Below, in pieces: positions 16,001 through 23,331 of a DNA stretch of 50,745 bases. Under the pieces are notes generated by a model. The model saw only the letters and a program-made list of their open reading frames with translations. It had not been told where the DNA came from and ran no database searches. Within the stretch, counting starts at the first letter, position 1. Each line of letters begins with the position of its first letter. The position numbers and the translations under genes are program-made. Source of the DNA: Prevotella sp. (GTDB lineage: Bacteria > Bacteroidota > Bacteroidia > Bacteroidales > Bacteroidaceae); NCBI GenBank assembly GCA_017619445.1, contig JAFZSI010000060.1, positions 1 to 50,745 on the forward strand, in the 5' to 3' direction.

Positions 16001-18656
16001 GGGTACAAAGAGCGTTGCTTTGGTCTATCACACCACTCTCTATCAGCTTGTTGCCTGCCATAATGGAATACAGGATGTGCGTGTCGGCATCGCTTGAGCC
16101 CACCTGAATGGTGACGGGACTACCATCTGTTGGGAACTCCTCGGCTGTCTGATAGAACCAGTCATGTGTCTCCACACAAGGATGCTTGTCGTCAAGGCTG
16201 AACAAAATGAAGTCGTGTTTGATGGTGTCGCCCTCGCAGATAGCTTCCAGATGGTGTTTGCCCGAAGCGCGCTGCCGCTCGTCTAAGGCCAGTGTGACTG
16301 GCACATTGGTGGGTGCCGTTCCCATGTCCTTGCCATCAATGGTATAATGCACAGTACCATCGATGTTTATGCCCGAGCCATTTTTCAGTGTAAAGGTTAT
16401 GGGCTTGAGCTTCACGGTCTCCGACTTATTGGGTATGTCGCAGCTGAAGAGCGTGGGGCGTGTACCAAGCGGCAGTCGTAATTCGCCCTCATGCGTTTCA
16501 CCGCCAACATCGGTAACCGTCGCATGGGCAATGATGTTGTAGAACACGCTACGTTTAGAGGCCAAGTCGCTCTCAGGCAACGTCATAGGCATTTCCACAT
16601 CAAACTGGCCGTTGGCATCAGTAGTGGCCTCACCCTTCGTGAGTTCCGTGCCCGAACTGCTGTCCGAACGCCACCACCATGCGTAGCTGCGACTCACGGT
16701 GTAGGTAACCTTGGCACCCTGCACAGGAACACCCGCATAGCTTTTGGCTATTCCTTTCACCACAACAGTGTCGCCGGGAAAGTATTTCTGGTTGACTTCA
16801 GGAAACTCCACGAAAAACGTGGGCCGTTTGTATTCTTCCACCCGGATAACCTCCGAGGCCCGCTCGCCAACACCCTGCACCTCAATGATATAAGTGCCGT
16901 TTAGTCCTTTCTGTGGCAATGTGAATGTGGTCTGCGCCACACCGAACTCATCGGTTTCCAGCTCCTTCTGCTCCACATCCTGACCATTGCTGTCAATGAG
17001 CGTCAAGACAATCTTTCTTCCATCGGCAACACTCACATCCGTTCCCTTCTGGTTGTGGTATGTGACGGTTGCCACATGCACATTCTGCCCAGGGCGATAG
17101 ATACGCCTGTCGGTAAAAATGTCTGTACGCGTATAGTCGTTCGGATCGCCATTATAGAAGTATCGCGCCGAAATATCCGACGTTGGAAGATACTTGTCCT
17201 CCTCCGTAAAAGGCACCACCACGTCGGCAATGTCTTTGTCTCGTTTCTCGTACTGGTAGATTATCTCACCGTGCTCATCGCAGTCCAGCACCTTGGTCCA
17301 TCCTTCATCCTTATACCGTTTGTTGCGTATCAGTTTCAGCTTGGCATTGGCCACTCCCTGGCCAGTGGTGGCGTTCACCACGGCATAGCGTATTTTCTGC
17401 TGCGGCTGTTCCTGACAAATCACGGTAAGGTCGCTCACATTCAGGATAGCGCGCATGGGGTCAATCTTTTTGTTGTCGGTTGTTATCTCCACAAGATAAG
17501 CGCCCACGCCACGGCCTGGCAGCACCACGGTGTCCTTGTGCTCATAGTACGGCGCAAAGCCTGGATACTGGCGCGTGTAGGTTTCTGTGGAGCCTTTCAC
17601 AATCAGTTTCTTCAGGGCATTCAGTTCTTTCTTGTCGTTCAGGTTATACCTGTCGTGCTCCAGCGGATTCCAGTTCAGTCGCGACACCTGCACCTTCAGC
17701 AGGCTCACATTACGTAGGTAATGGAATACAAGCTTGCGCTCAACATTGGGACGTAGCACGCTGTTGCCGAAATTCATCCTCACCGTGGGCTGCGTCATGC
17801 TCTTTTGCTCGTTGCGCAGCTTGTTGACGCCAGGCCAGCTGCCCCATCGTTTCAGGGCAACGTTGATGAAGCTGTAGCGCACATCGTCATCCACATCGTA
17901 GTCGTCCATCAGCTCATACTTCTTTAGGGCAACCTCACCGGCCAGCTGCAGGTCACCATAGCGTTCAATGAGCGAGTCGAGCTTTGTGACATACTCCGAC
18001 TTGTTGAAATCCTTCACCCGCCAGTGCTCGTATTTGTATTCACCCTCCAACAGTTTCAGGGCCGTCACGAGCGCACCCTTGCGGTTTCCCGCCTTGTCGT
18101 AATAGTCGTGCAGCAGTTTGTAGTTCTCTGCCTCATACCCCATCACGCTCAGCAGGTCGTTATTGAAAATCTTCGCATCGCGGCCAGCCACCACCAAGGG
18201 CTCCCACAGCGGAGCCTTCTGCGCTGCCAGCAGCTCAGGGTTGGCCAATGACCGTGCGAAATACTCCCGCGCCTTGTCGGGCTTGTTCTTCGACAGCGAG
18301 TAATGGTCGGCATACAGCTTGCCCAACACCGACGCATACACCATGCCCAGCACCTCGTCAGTCCGTGTCGCCTGCTCGTACTCCCTTTCCAGCCCGGCCA
18401 CCACACTTTCCAGCGAGTCGCTCGACAGCAGCACCTCAGCCTGCGCCTTCATCAGCTGAGCCTTCAGCACATGTCCGTAAGCCTTTTCCTCCTTCGCCTG
18501 CCTGACGATGCGTTCCAGAATGCCAATCTCCGTCTTTGGCAAGTCGTTCTTCATCGCCTCCGTCAGTTCATTCCACAACCCCTGCAGCGAGTCGCCGCGC
18601 ATGGGCAGCGGCAGCAGAGCCGCCAATGTTATCAATGTCATCATCACCTTTTTCAT
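13086..18656 (-). CDS. Alpha-2-macroglobulin family protein (MG2 domains), no thioester
   Basis: 1856 residues with signal peptide (MKKVMMTLITLAALLPLPMRG). An N-terminal helical region (about 22-290) precedes macroglobulin-like beta domains: the MG2-type segment with DRRIYRPGQNVHVATVTYHNQKG (about 510-530), the A2M domain with FTLPESVTTWRFIGMAHDKQMNHGL (about 1130-1160) and VQPNMPRFVRVGDEAQIVARLIN, then an alpha-helical terpenoid-cyclase-like domain (about 1300-1620) and a C-terminal receptor-like domain. Where thioester members have CGEQ this protein reads TSENVISQASAFY (about 1318-1332), so it cannot trap proteases covalently. Bacterial members are periplasmic or surface protease inhibitors; here a structural or non-covalent role is inferred. 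Promoter at 18822-18852. Confidence 0.9.
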   Translation of the reverse strand: MKKVMMTLITLAALLPLPMRGDSLQGLWNELTEAMKNDLPKTEIGILERIVRQAKEEKAYGHVLKAQLMKAQAEVLLSSDSLESVVAGLEREYEQATRTDEVLGMVYASVLGKLYADHYSLSKNKPDKAREYFARSLANPELLAAQKAPLWEPLVVAGRDAKIFNNDLLSVMGYEAENYKLLHDYYDKAGNRKGALVTALKLLEGEYKYEHWRVKDFNKSEYVTKLDSLIERYGDLQLAGEVALKKYELMDDYDVDDDVRYSFINVALKRWGSWPGVNKLRNEQKSMTQPTVRMNFGNSVLRPNVERKLVFHYLRNVSLLKVQVSRLNWNPLEHDRYNLNDKKELNALKKLIVKGSTETYTRQYPGFAPYYEHKDTVVLPGRGVGAYLVEITTDNKKIDPMRAILNVSDLTVICQEQPQQKIRYAVVNATTGQGVANAKLKLIRNKRYKDEGWTKVLDCDEHGEIIYQYEKRDKDIADVVVPFTEEDKYLPTSDISARYFYNGDPNDYTRTDIFTDRRIYRPGQNVHVATVTYHNQKGTDVSVADGRKIVLTLIDSNGQDVEQKELETDEFGVAQTTFTLPQKGLNGTYIIEVQGVGERASEVIRVEEYKRPTFFVEFPEVNQKYFPGDTVVVKGIAKSYAGVPVQGAKVTYTVSRSYAWWWRSDSSSGTELTKGEATTDANGQFDVEMPMTLPESDLASKRSVFYNIIAHATVTDVGGETHEGELRLPLGTRPTLFSCDIPNKSETVKLKPITFTLKNGSGINIDGTVHYTIDGKDMGTAPTNVPVTLALDERQRASGKHHLEAICEGDTIKHDFILFSLDDKHPCVETHDWFYQTAEEFPTDGSPVTIQVGSSDADTHILYSIMAGNKLIESGVIDQSNALCTREFAYRQEYGSGLRLTWAWVKEGVFYTHSTTIAKPLPDKRLMVTWQTFRDRLTPGQKEEWTARMEYPDGTPAKAHLIATLYDKSLDQIVSNGWTSGLTLLQNLPSTSWSRVSFRDYSLSGSADYKELTEYELEFSHWDSRLLVLNSWAIINNRMDGYGAFSNSRIMKERMALGAAAPVMMEESSVRVRGSHPMRAMAKNASADMDSVEEAGKPAKSSDQVRENLDVTAMFAPELVSDEQGNVSIRFTLPESVTTWRFIGMAHDKQMNHGLLEGEAVAKKVIMVQPNMPRFVRVGDEAQIVARLINSSEKKVSGKVRLELIDPETDRIVFSQVKSFDAEANSTVPATFSYIPYEDATLYICRIVASGKGFSDGEQHYLPILPNYEMVTNTYPFTQNNPGTVNVNLKKLFAVTDKSNKLTVEYTNNPAWLMVQALPTVSNTTSENVISQASAFYANKLGSFILSQSEAMKKTIELWGQEKGNETSLLSNLNKNQELKNILIDETPWVMDAKKEADQKAQLINFFDSDVLAQKMESNIEQMRKLQNSDGSWSWWPGMTGSKYMTLQVAEILTRLNVMTGEQKATRQMLDKAMDFLGYEIVKSMKDTKKYDKEHKTDLRPSESDIRYLYVASLDGRQLSGEVKEARDYFLKKMEKQTAAFSIYGKAVAAVIFAKNNLTDKAKLYLESMRQYSVYDEEKGRYYDTSKAGYSWFDYRIPTQVSVIEALQMIEPDDLKTVYELQRWLLQSKRTQAWDTPINSVNAVYAFLNGRTSILNEQEPTVLSVNGKPLDLPNGTAGLGYVKTSVTGSDMRTFTAKKTSQGISWGALYAQFKQRTKNVTTSSAGLTVSRRIVSVNGTKVDQNAQQAIPLKVGDKIRIRITIKADRDYDFVQVLDKRAACMEPVNQLSGYHWGYYCSPKDYSTNYYFDCMSKGEHEVETEYYVDRSGKYETGVCTVQCAYSPEYTARDASITLEVK

Positions 18657-18696
18657 ATTTCACAATTCTACTATTTTACTATTTGACAATTTATAA

Positions 18697-18760
18697 TTTT
18701 TTCGCAGAGCTCAAGGAACTCCAATTTCTCCTTTTTTCGCTTTGCTCAAGGAACTCCTCC
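18697..18760. repeat. Dispersed element TTTTTTCGCAGAGCTCAAGG family
   Basis: A full copy at about 18697-18730 (TTTTTTCGCAGAGCTCAAGG then AACTCCAATTT) and a partial second copy at 18735-18756. The same sequence stands at 46278-46312 and in inverse orientation at 47866-47897; a relative with a changed hairpin is at 20440-20465. The rest of 18657-18970 holds ATTGTAAATTG-like repeats, CTCCTTTACT-type simple repeats and the promoter of the alpha-2-macroglobulin operon; no gene seen. Confidence 0.7.
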
Positions 18761-18821
18761 TCTACTCCTTTACTTCTTTACTCCTTCTCTCCTCATGTAG
18801 TTGTCTCCCTTTTCCTCTCCG

Positions 18822-18852
18822 CAAAGGTAAAAAAAATATCCCGTCGCACAAA
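18822..18852 (-). promoter_or_regulatory. Promoter of the alpha-2-macroglobulin/DUF1573 operon
   Basis: Minus strand: TTTG (18849-18852), 19 bases, TACCTTTG (18822-18829). Start of transcription near 18815, leaving a leader of about 160 bases that contains the dispersed GAGTTCCTTGAGC element. Confidence 0.78.
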
Positions 18853-18970
18853 ATAAATTGATTTTTTGATGCAAATATAAAGACTTATTAATGATTGCGA
18901 CTCACTTCAGGCCCCGTCCAGTCCTTCATATACTCTTGCCATTCCCATTACTGCAACCCGATGCGCAGGA

Positions 18971-20293
18971 TTATTGACGAAGTGCCCGGCTGCTGCTTCG
19001 AAACAGCAGCGTCTGCATGAGTCCGCGCAACAGGAGCCAGAGGATGAAGGCGAGCCAGAGGGCATGGTTGCCAAGCAACGGGCGCAGCAGGAAGAAGGCT
19101 ACGAAGAACAGGGCGGTGGCCGCGGCCGCGGAGATGAGCATGGCGCGCGTGGCGGTGATGCCGATGTAGATGCCGTCCCATACAAATGCGGTCAAGCCCG
19201 CCACAGGTATGAGCACTGCCCAGGGGTAATAGTCGGTGGTGGCTGCAATGACGGTGGCGTTGTCGGTGAGCAGACGGAGGAAACGGCTGCCGCCGACACT
19301 ATAGGCAGCTGTGAAAAGGAGCGCGACGGCCGCGCCCCAGAGAAAGACTCGACGCACCACAAGGGCAAAGGCCTGGCGGTTGCGCGCTCCATAGTAGCGT
19401 CCGCCTATGGCCTCGCCCGCAAAGGCGAAACCGTCGAGCACATAAGAATACAGAATGTAGAGCTGCATGAGCAAAGTGTTGACGGAGAGCACAACTGCTC
19501 CCTGACGTGCTCCTGCAGAGGTAAAAAACAAATTGACGGCCACTAAGCATAGGGTGCGCAGAAAGATGTCGCGGTTGACAGTGAAGAAAGAGGAGAGTGA
19601 AAACCCACCCCAACCCTCCCAAAGGGAGGGAGAAGAATTGTCAAATTGAAAATATAGATAGAGCCTTCGCCCGTAATAATGATGCCAGAGCAAGAGCGCG
19701 GCCACGAATCCTGTCCACTGGGCAAGAACGGTGCCGAAGGCCACGCCTTCTATTTTCATCCCGAAGCCAAAGACAAACATCGTGCTCAGCAGAATGTTGA
19801 CCACATTCTGCATGATGGAAATGAACATGGGGATACGGCTGTTCTGCATGCCGATGAACCACCCGTTCAGGCTGTTCATGCCCATCACGGCGGGTGCTCC
19901 CCAAATGCAAATGCTGAAATAGAGGGCAGCCAGAGGAAGGATGTCGGCCGTAGGGTGCATCAGATAAAGGGCCAGCCAGCGTAGTGGCACCTGCAACAAC
20001 AGAAACGCCATGGCGATGCCCACGCCCAGTCCCACGGCAATCAGAAACAGGCGCATCACCTCGGCCAAGTCGCGCCGCCCAAGAGCCTGCGAGGTCATGC
20101 CGCTGGTGCCCATACGCAAGAAACCGAACAGCCAGTAAATGAGGTTGAATATCATTGACCCAACAGCGATGGCCCCGATATACACGGCACTGCCCATGTG
20201 ACCTACTATGGCCACATCAACAAGTCCGAGCAAGGGAACTGTGATGTTAGAAACAATGCTCGGTACAGCAATGCGAAGAATTTTGCGGTTCAT
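18971..20293 (-). CDS. MATE family efflux transporter with a repeat-derived insertion
   Basis: 440 residues, about 12 transmembrane helices in two halves, DinF-like subgroup: MNRKILRIAVPSIVSNITVPLLGLVDVAIVGHMG at the start and EAIGGRYYGARNRQAF in the second half. Members export drugs or cationic compounds in exchange for H+ or Na+. Odd point: residues about 213-234 (FDNSSPSLWEGWGGFSLSS) do not look like MATE sequence. They are encoded by 19590-19655, which contains the hairpin CCCTCCC-aaa-GGGAGGG and an AATTGTCAAATTG repeat, i.e. intergenic-type DNA inserted in frame in the loop between the two halves. The reading frame stays intact, so the protein may still work. Confidence 0.9.
   Translation of the reverse strand: MNRKILRIAVPSIVSNITVPLLGLVDVAIVGHMGSAVYIGAIAVGSMIFNLIYWLFGFLRMGTSGMTSQALGRRDLAEVMRLFLIAVGLGVGIAMAFLLLQVPLRWLALYLMHPTADILPLAALYFSICIWGAPAVMGMNSLNGWFIGMQNSRIPMFISIMQNVVNILLSTMFVFGFGMKIEGVAFGTVLAQWTGFVAALLLWHHYYGRRLYLYFQFDNSSPSLWEGWGGFSLSSFFTVNRDIFLRTLCLVAVNLFFTSAGARQGAVVLSVNTLLMQLYILYSYVLDGFAFAGEAIGGRYYGARNRQAFALVVRRVFLWGAAVALLFTAAYSVGGSRFLRLLTDNATVIAATTDYYPWAVLIPVAGLTAFVWDGIYIGITATRAMLISAAAATALFFVAFFLLRPLLGNHALWLAFILWLLLRGLMQTLLFRSSSRALRQ
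19590..19655. repeat. Intergenic-type repeat inserted inside the MATE gene
   Basis: Contains the perfect hairpin CCCTCCC (19614-19620), loop AAA, GGGAGGG (19624-19630), flanked by ACCCACCCCAA and by AATTGTCAAATTG. Read on the minus strand it yields SPSLWEGWGGF. A multiple of three in length would explain the unbroken frame. Confidence 0.7.
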
Positions 20294-20670
20294 TCGGAGA
20301 AAAGGAGTAAAGGAGTTAAGGAGTAAAGGAGAAAAGGAGTTAGCAGGAGTTAACTGAAGTTTCGGAAGTTATGGAGTTAACTGTAGTTATCGGAAGTTAA
20401 GAGGTCTTCGACCTCTGGAGTTATCGGACAAATGCTTTAATTTCGCAAAGTTCTGGGAACTCCATGGTGTGGGTTTCACCATAACGTTAACTATTACATA
20501 ATCCGTTCCCGCTCAGCCAATTCCAAGCAAGCTTGGTTGACTTTCGCTTACCCACGGATTTGTCCGTTAACTTCAACCGACGGAGTCGGTTTAACTCCCC
20601 TTAACTCCCGATAACTCCTGAGAATAGCTCCAGATAACTCCTGAGAATAACTCCCAAGAATCATGTAAGT
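20294..20670. repeat. Repeat-filled spacer with trinucleotide-loop hairpins
   Basis: No gene seen. 20296-20400 and 20590-20665 hold variants of AGGAGTTA and its complement. Between them lie hairpins: GAGGTC-ttc-GACCTC (20401-20415), ATGGTG with CACCAT (20464-20482), CCAAGC-aa-GCTTGG (20523-20536), AACCGAC-gga-GTCGGTT (20575-20591). Same architecture as the cluster at 5240-5515. One of them probably ends the gene at 20671-22956. Confidence 0.75.
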
Positions 20671-22956
20671 TTAACTTCCCATCAGCAGCCTGCTAACGGC
20701 AGCCGTGTCCTTTGCCCACTCCATGGTGTAGGCCTCGTCGGCATCTTCGGGATTCTCAACCATCTGCAAATGCTGCACCTCGGCCTTCATGCGCAGCACT
20801 TCGCCAATGGTGGTTTTTGACGCAAGGCGCTTGAGATAGGCTTGTACGGTTTCGATGTTAAGCGTCAGGATGGTTTGTCCGCCGAAGGGAATCTCCAACC
20901 AGATAATTTCGCGCTTGGCCACATCAAGCACACCAAACACCAGTCCCTTGGCCAGATTCGACTCACCCACACGCACCTGATGCTGCACCGTGGAGGGGTC
21001 GTAGGCCACACCGGTCTCGTCGGAAACAGTCATAGGATTCTCGCTGCTCATCCATCCCACCACGAGGTTTACCGACAGGTTGCCAGCACTGTAGGCATTG
21101 CTACAGAATGCGACGTAGCGGGCATTGAGACGGGTGAGCGTGGGCAGGTCGAGCTCCACGTATTCAGCCGTTCCTATCTGGTCGGGAATCGCACGTATAT
21201 CGCCAGAATGCTTTGCACCGGCTGGCGCAAGATTGAAATAGGCACATTCCTCCACGCGGTTGTCATAAATGATACGGCAACTCAAATCCATGTCCAAATG
21301 CTGCGCAGGCAGTCCCTTGCCCCATTGCATGAACAGCCTGACGGCATCACCCTCCACCGCGAAACGGGTGCCTTGAAGGGCTGCAGAAGCGTCTTGAACG
21401 GTGGTGCTGCGGTCTCCTATGGCCAGCGGTATGTGATTCAGCTGCGGCTCGATGTAAATGGAGTTGGGGTGTTGGGTGATGGGGTGTTGGGTGTTGAGAA
21501 TTTCGAAATGTCGGCGGAGGGCATCGGTATAGAGTTTGCGCACCCGCCGTTTCATGTTGTCAAGCTGTGCGGGTGTGTAGAGTTTCAGCATACTATTGGC
21601 GGGAATGGTCTTCATGATGCCGCCAAGCGGTCGTGCCACGCGTTCGACGGAGGGGTCGAACCATGTCTCGGCATACATGCCAAGGGTGAACAGCAGCCTC
21701 AGGGGTACTTTCTGTTCATCAGGACTCTGTAACAGCCTTTCGAACGACTCCAAAACCGCGTCGGGACCGAACCATAGCATATTGCTGAACAGGCTGCGGG
21801 CAAAAATGCCGGGCCGCTGGCTGAGCAGGCTCAGCGTTTCGATGGGTTTGCGCGCAAGGCGCGCCTTGTTGACACGTCCCTGCCAAACATCGTAGTCTTG
21901 TCGGTAGTAACGGTCCAGCAGCTCGCTGAGTTTATCAAAGCCGTCTTGCTTGGCAAATTCGGAGAGCCTCAATGCACGAATCATGCGTACCCACATATCG
22001 CGCTTGGCGTGCATCACCTCGCAATCCTTCTCAGGTGTAATGGGCAGTTCGTTGAGCCACGAGGCCACACGGCGGCACCACTTGCGGCTGTATTTCAGTT
22101 TCAGCTTCTCGCGTTTCTGCTCCGCACCGCGCTCGCTTCGGTCGAGCGGTGCAAAGATATGGGCATTGGCATAGCGGGCGTTATTGATGAGCACACGCGG
22201 CTCCACCAACTGCAGTTGGCCCGTATGCTTGTACCACAGATAGCGCAGCACATCGGTGGCTGAGCGGAAAAGGCGATTCGTCTCTTCCTCTTTCCCCAGC
22301 TCTATCAGCGCATCAACGGCCAACACAAGTGTTTCCTTAACGCCAATCTCAACGTCTGCTGGCAGCGGCAAGTGCTTGAGCAATAATTTTAGCGAATCGG
22401 CCTGTGTGGCATCAAGGGCTACAGGTGATGCCAGCAAGTTTTCCAAACACTTTTCCACGTCGGCGCACCGCCAGAGGGTGAGCGTCTTGAGCTTGCTGCC
22501 CTGCCCGCGATATATCTTGGTGGAAGTCTGGAACGGAGCACCGCAGAACGGGCAGCCATTATAGCGCTCCAGGGGGAAAGTCCCGTCGGGAATCAAGTGT
22601 CCGCACGGCAGCCGTGGACCCTGAAAGCCAGCTTCTTCACCGAAGTAGTTGGCAACGAAGGTAATGATATGGTCGATGAACGATTCGCCCGTGGGAACCT
22701 GCCAGCCTTTGACCAACGGTGCCCAGTTGAGGCCTACGCCCATCACCTCGTTCACCACGCCAATTACCTCGGCCTGCAGCGTGGGTGTCATGCCGTTGAG
22801 CGCATGCAGCAGCGGCTCGTTCACCGCATAGCCAACAGAGCGCAGCAGCGACACAAGCTGAAGGGTGGGCTGCGTAATGGTATCTGAGGATTGGAATTCG
22901 TCGGGAACGAAAATTGCGTTTTGTCTAAGCGCGACACGCAAGAAGTCTTTTTCCAT
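20671..22956 (-). CDS. RING-like zinc finger and TerD-like domain protein
   Basis: 761 residues, no signal peptide. A RING-like zinc site lies at about 115-170: LPCGH (Cys118, His120), CPFCGAPF (Cys135, Cys138) and later Cys164 and Cys170. The middle is helical. At about 505-650 a TerD-like beta-sandwich is suggested by VRLFMQWGKGLPAQHLDMDLSC, YFNLAPAGAKHSGDI and YVAFCSNAYSAGNLSVNLVVGWM, which mirror the acidic DxD and SGD calcium-site motifs of tellurium-resistance TerD proteins. This combination resembles the MXAN_6230/SCO0854 RING-domain family linked to Ter-type stress systems. Function unknown; no TerA/B/C/E gene is adjacent. It has a strong promoter and a terminator-like structure in its leader. 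Confidence 0.72.
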   Translation of the reverse strand: MEKDFLRVALRQNAIFVPDEFQSSDTITQPTLQLVSLLRSVGYAVNEPLLHALNGMTPTLQAEVIGVVNEVMGVGLNWAPLVKGWQVPTGESFIDHIITFVANYFGEEAGFQGPRLPCGHLIPDGTFPLERYNGCPFCGAPFQTSTKIYRGQGSKLKTLTLWRCADVEKCLENLLASPVALDATQADSLKLLLKHLPLPADVEIGVKETLVLAVDALIELGKEEETNRLFRSATDVLRYLWYKHTGQLQLVEPRVLINNARYANAHIFAPLDRSERGAEQKREKLKLKYSRKWCRRVASWLNELPITPEKDCEVMHAKRDMWVRMIRALRLSEFAKQDGFDKLSELLDRYYRQDYDVWQGRVNKARLARKPIETLSLLSQRPGIFARSLFSNMLWFGPDAVLESFERLLQSPDEQKVPLRLLFTLGMYAETWFDPSVERVARPLGGIMKTIPANSMLKLYTPAQLDNMKRRVRKLYTDALRRHFEILNTQHPITQHPNSIYIEPQLNHIPLAIGDRSTTVQDASAALQGTRFAVEGDAVRLFMQWGKGLPAQHLDMDLSCRIIYDNRVEECAYFNLAPAGAKHSGDIRAIPDQIGTAEYVELDLPTLTRLNARYVAFCSNAYSAGNLSVNLVVGWMSSENPMTVSDETGVAYDPSTVQHQVRVGESNLAKGLVFGVLDVAKREIIWLEIPFGGQTILTLNIETVQAYLKRLASKTTIGEVLRMKAEVQHLQMVENPEDADEAYTMEWAKDTAAVSRLLMGS

Positions 22957-22973
22957 AGTCGTAAATTGGGTTA

Positions 22974-23060
22974 AAAAGAAAAAAAGGCAATTGGGGAACT
23001 AAAAAGCTGGTCCTACGGACCACCTGAAACATTGAAGTAAGTTCCCCTTGGCCTTTTTAT
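22974..23060 (-). promoter_or_regulatory. Structured leader with terminator-like hairpin before the RING/TerD gene
   Basis: On the minus strand AAAAAGGC pairs with GCCTTTTT (23051-23058 with 22981-22988) and GGGGAAC with GTTCCCC (23041-23047 with 22993-22999), separated by a small internal loop. An inner hairpin TGGTCC-tac-GGACCA sits at 23008-23022. A run of T follows (22974-22988). The structure ends about 18 bases before the start codon at 22956, within the transcript that begins near 23084. It can be an attenuator, or the end of a short RNA. Confidence 0.65.
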
Positions 23061-23090
23061 GAAAAAGAATTACTGTTTTGTTTATCGATG

Positions 23091-23122
23091 CAAAGGTACG
23101 AATAAGTGAGCAAAAATGCAAA
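23091..23122 (-). promoter_or_regulatory. Promoter of the RING/TerD gene
   Basis: Minus strand: TTTG (23119-23122), 20 bases containing TTGCTCACTTATTCG, TACCTTTG (23091-23098). The region 23091-23175 matches the promoter region before the TPP riboswitch (43540-43640) almost base by base. Confidence 0.82.
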
Positions 23123-23331
23123 TTTTTTTGCATTTTTTCGAACGTGAGTACCTTCGACAGGGTCAAAAGTATGAAATAATTTGTTACCTGCAAAATAATT
23201 CCGCACTTTTTTGCTTTTCCTCTTCATCACACAGAGGTACAGAGTTATCAGAGTGCCGTTAGTTCTCTTTAACCTCCGTTCCTCTGTATGAGGAAATAGT
23301 AAATTGTAAATTGTCAAATTGTCAATTATCA

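Noticed and set aside
23222-23330. Hidden gene before the alcohol dehydrogenase 3' end
   Set aside because: Only CACAGAGGTACAGAG-type and ATTGTAAATTG repeats; no coding character.
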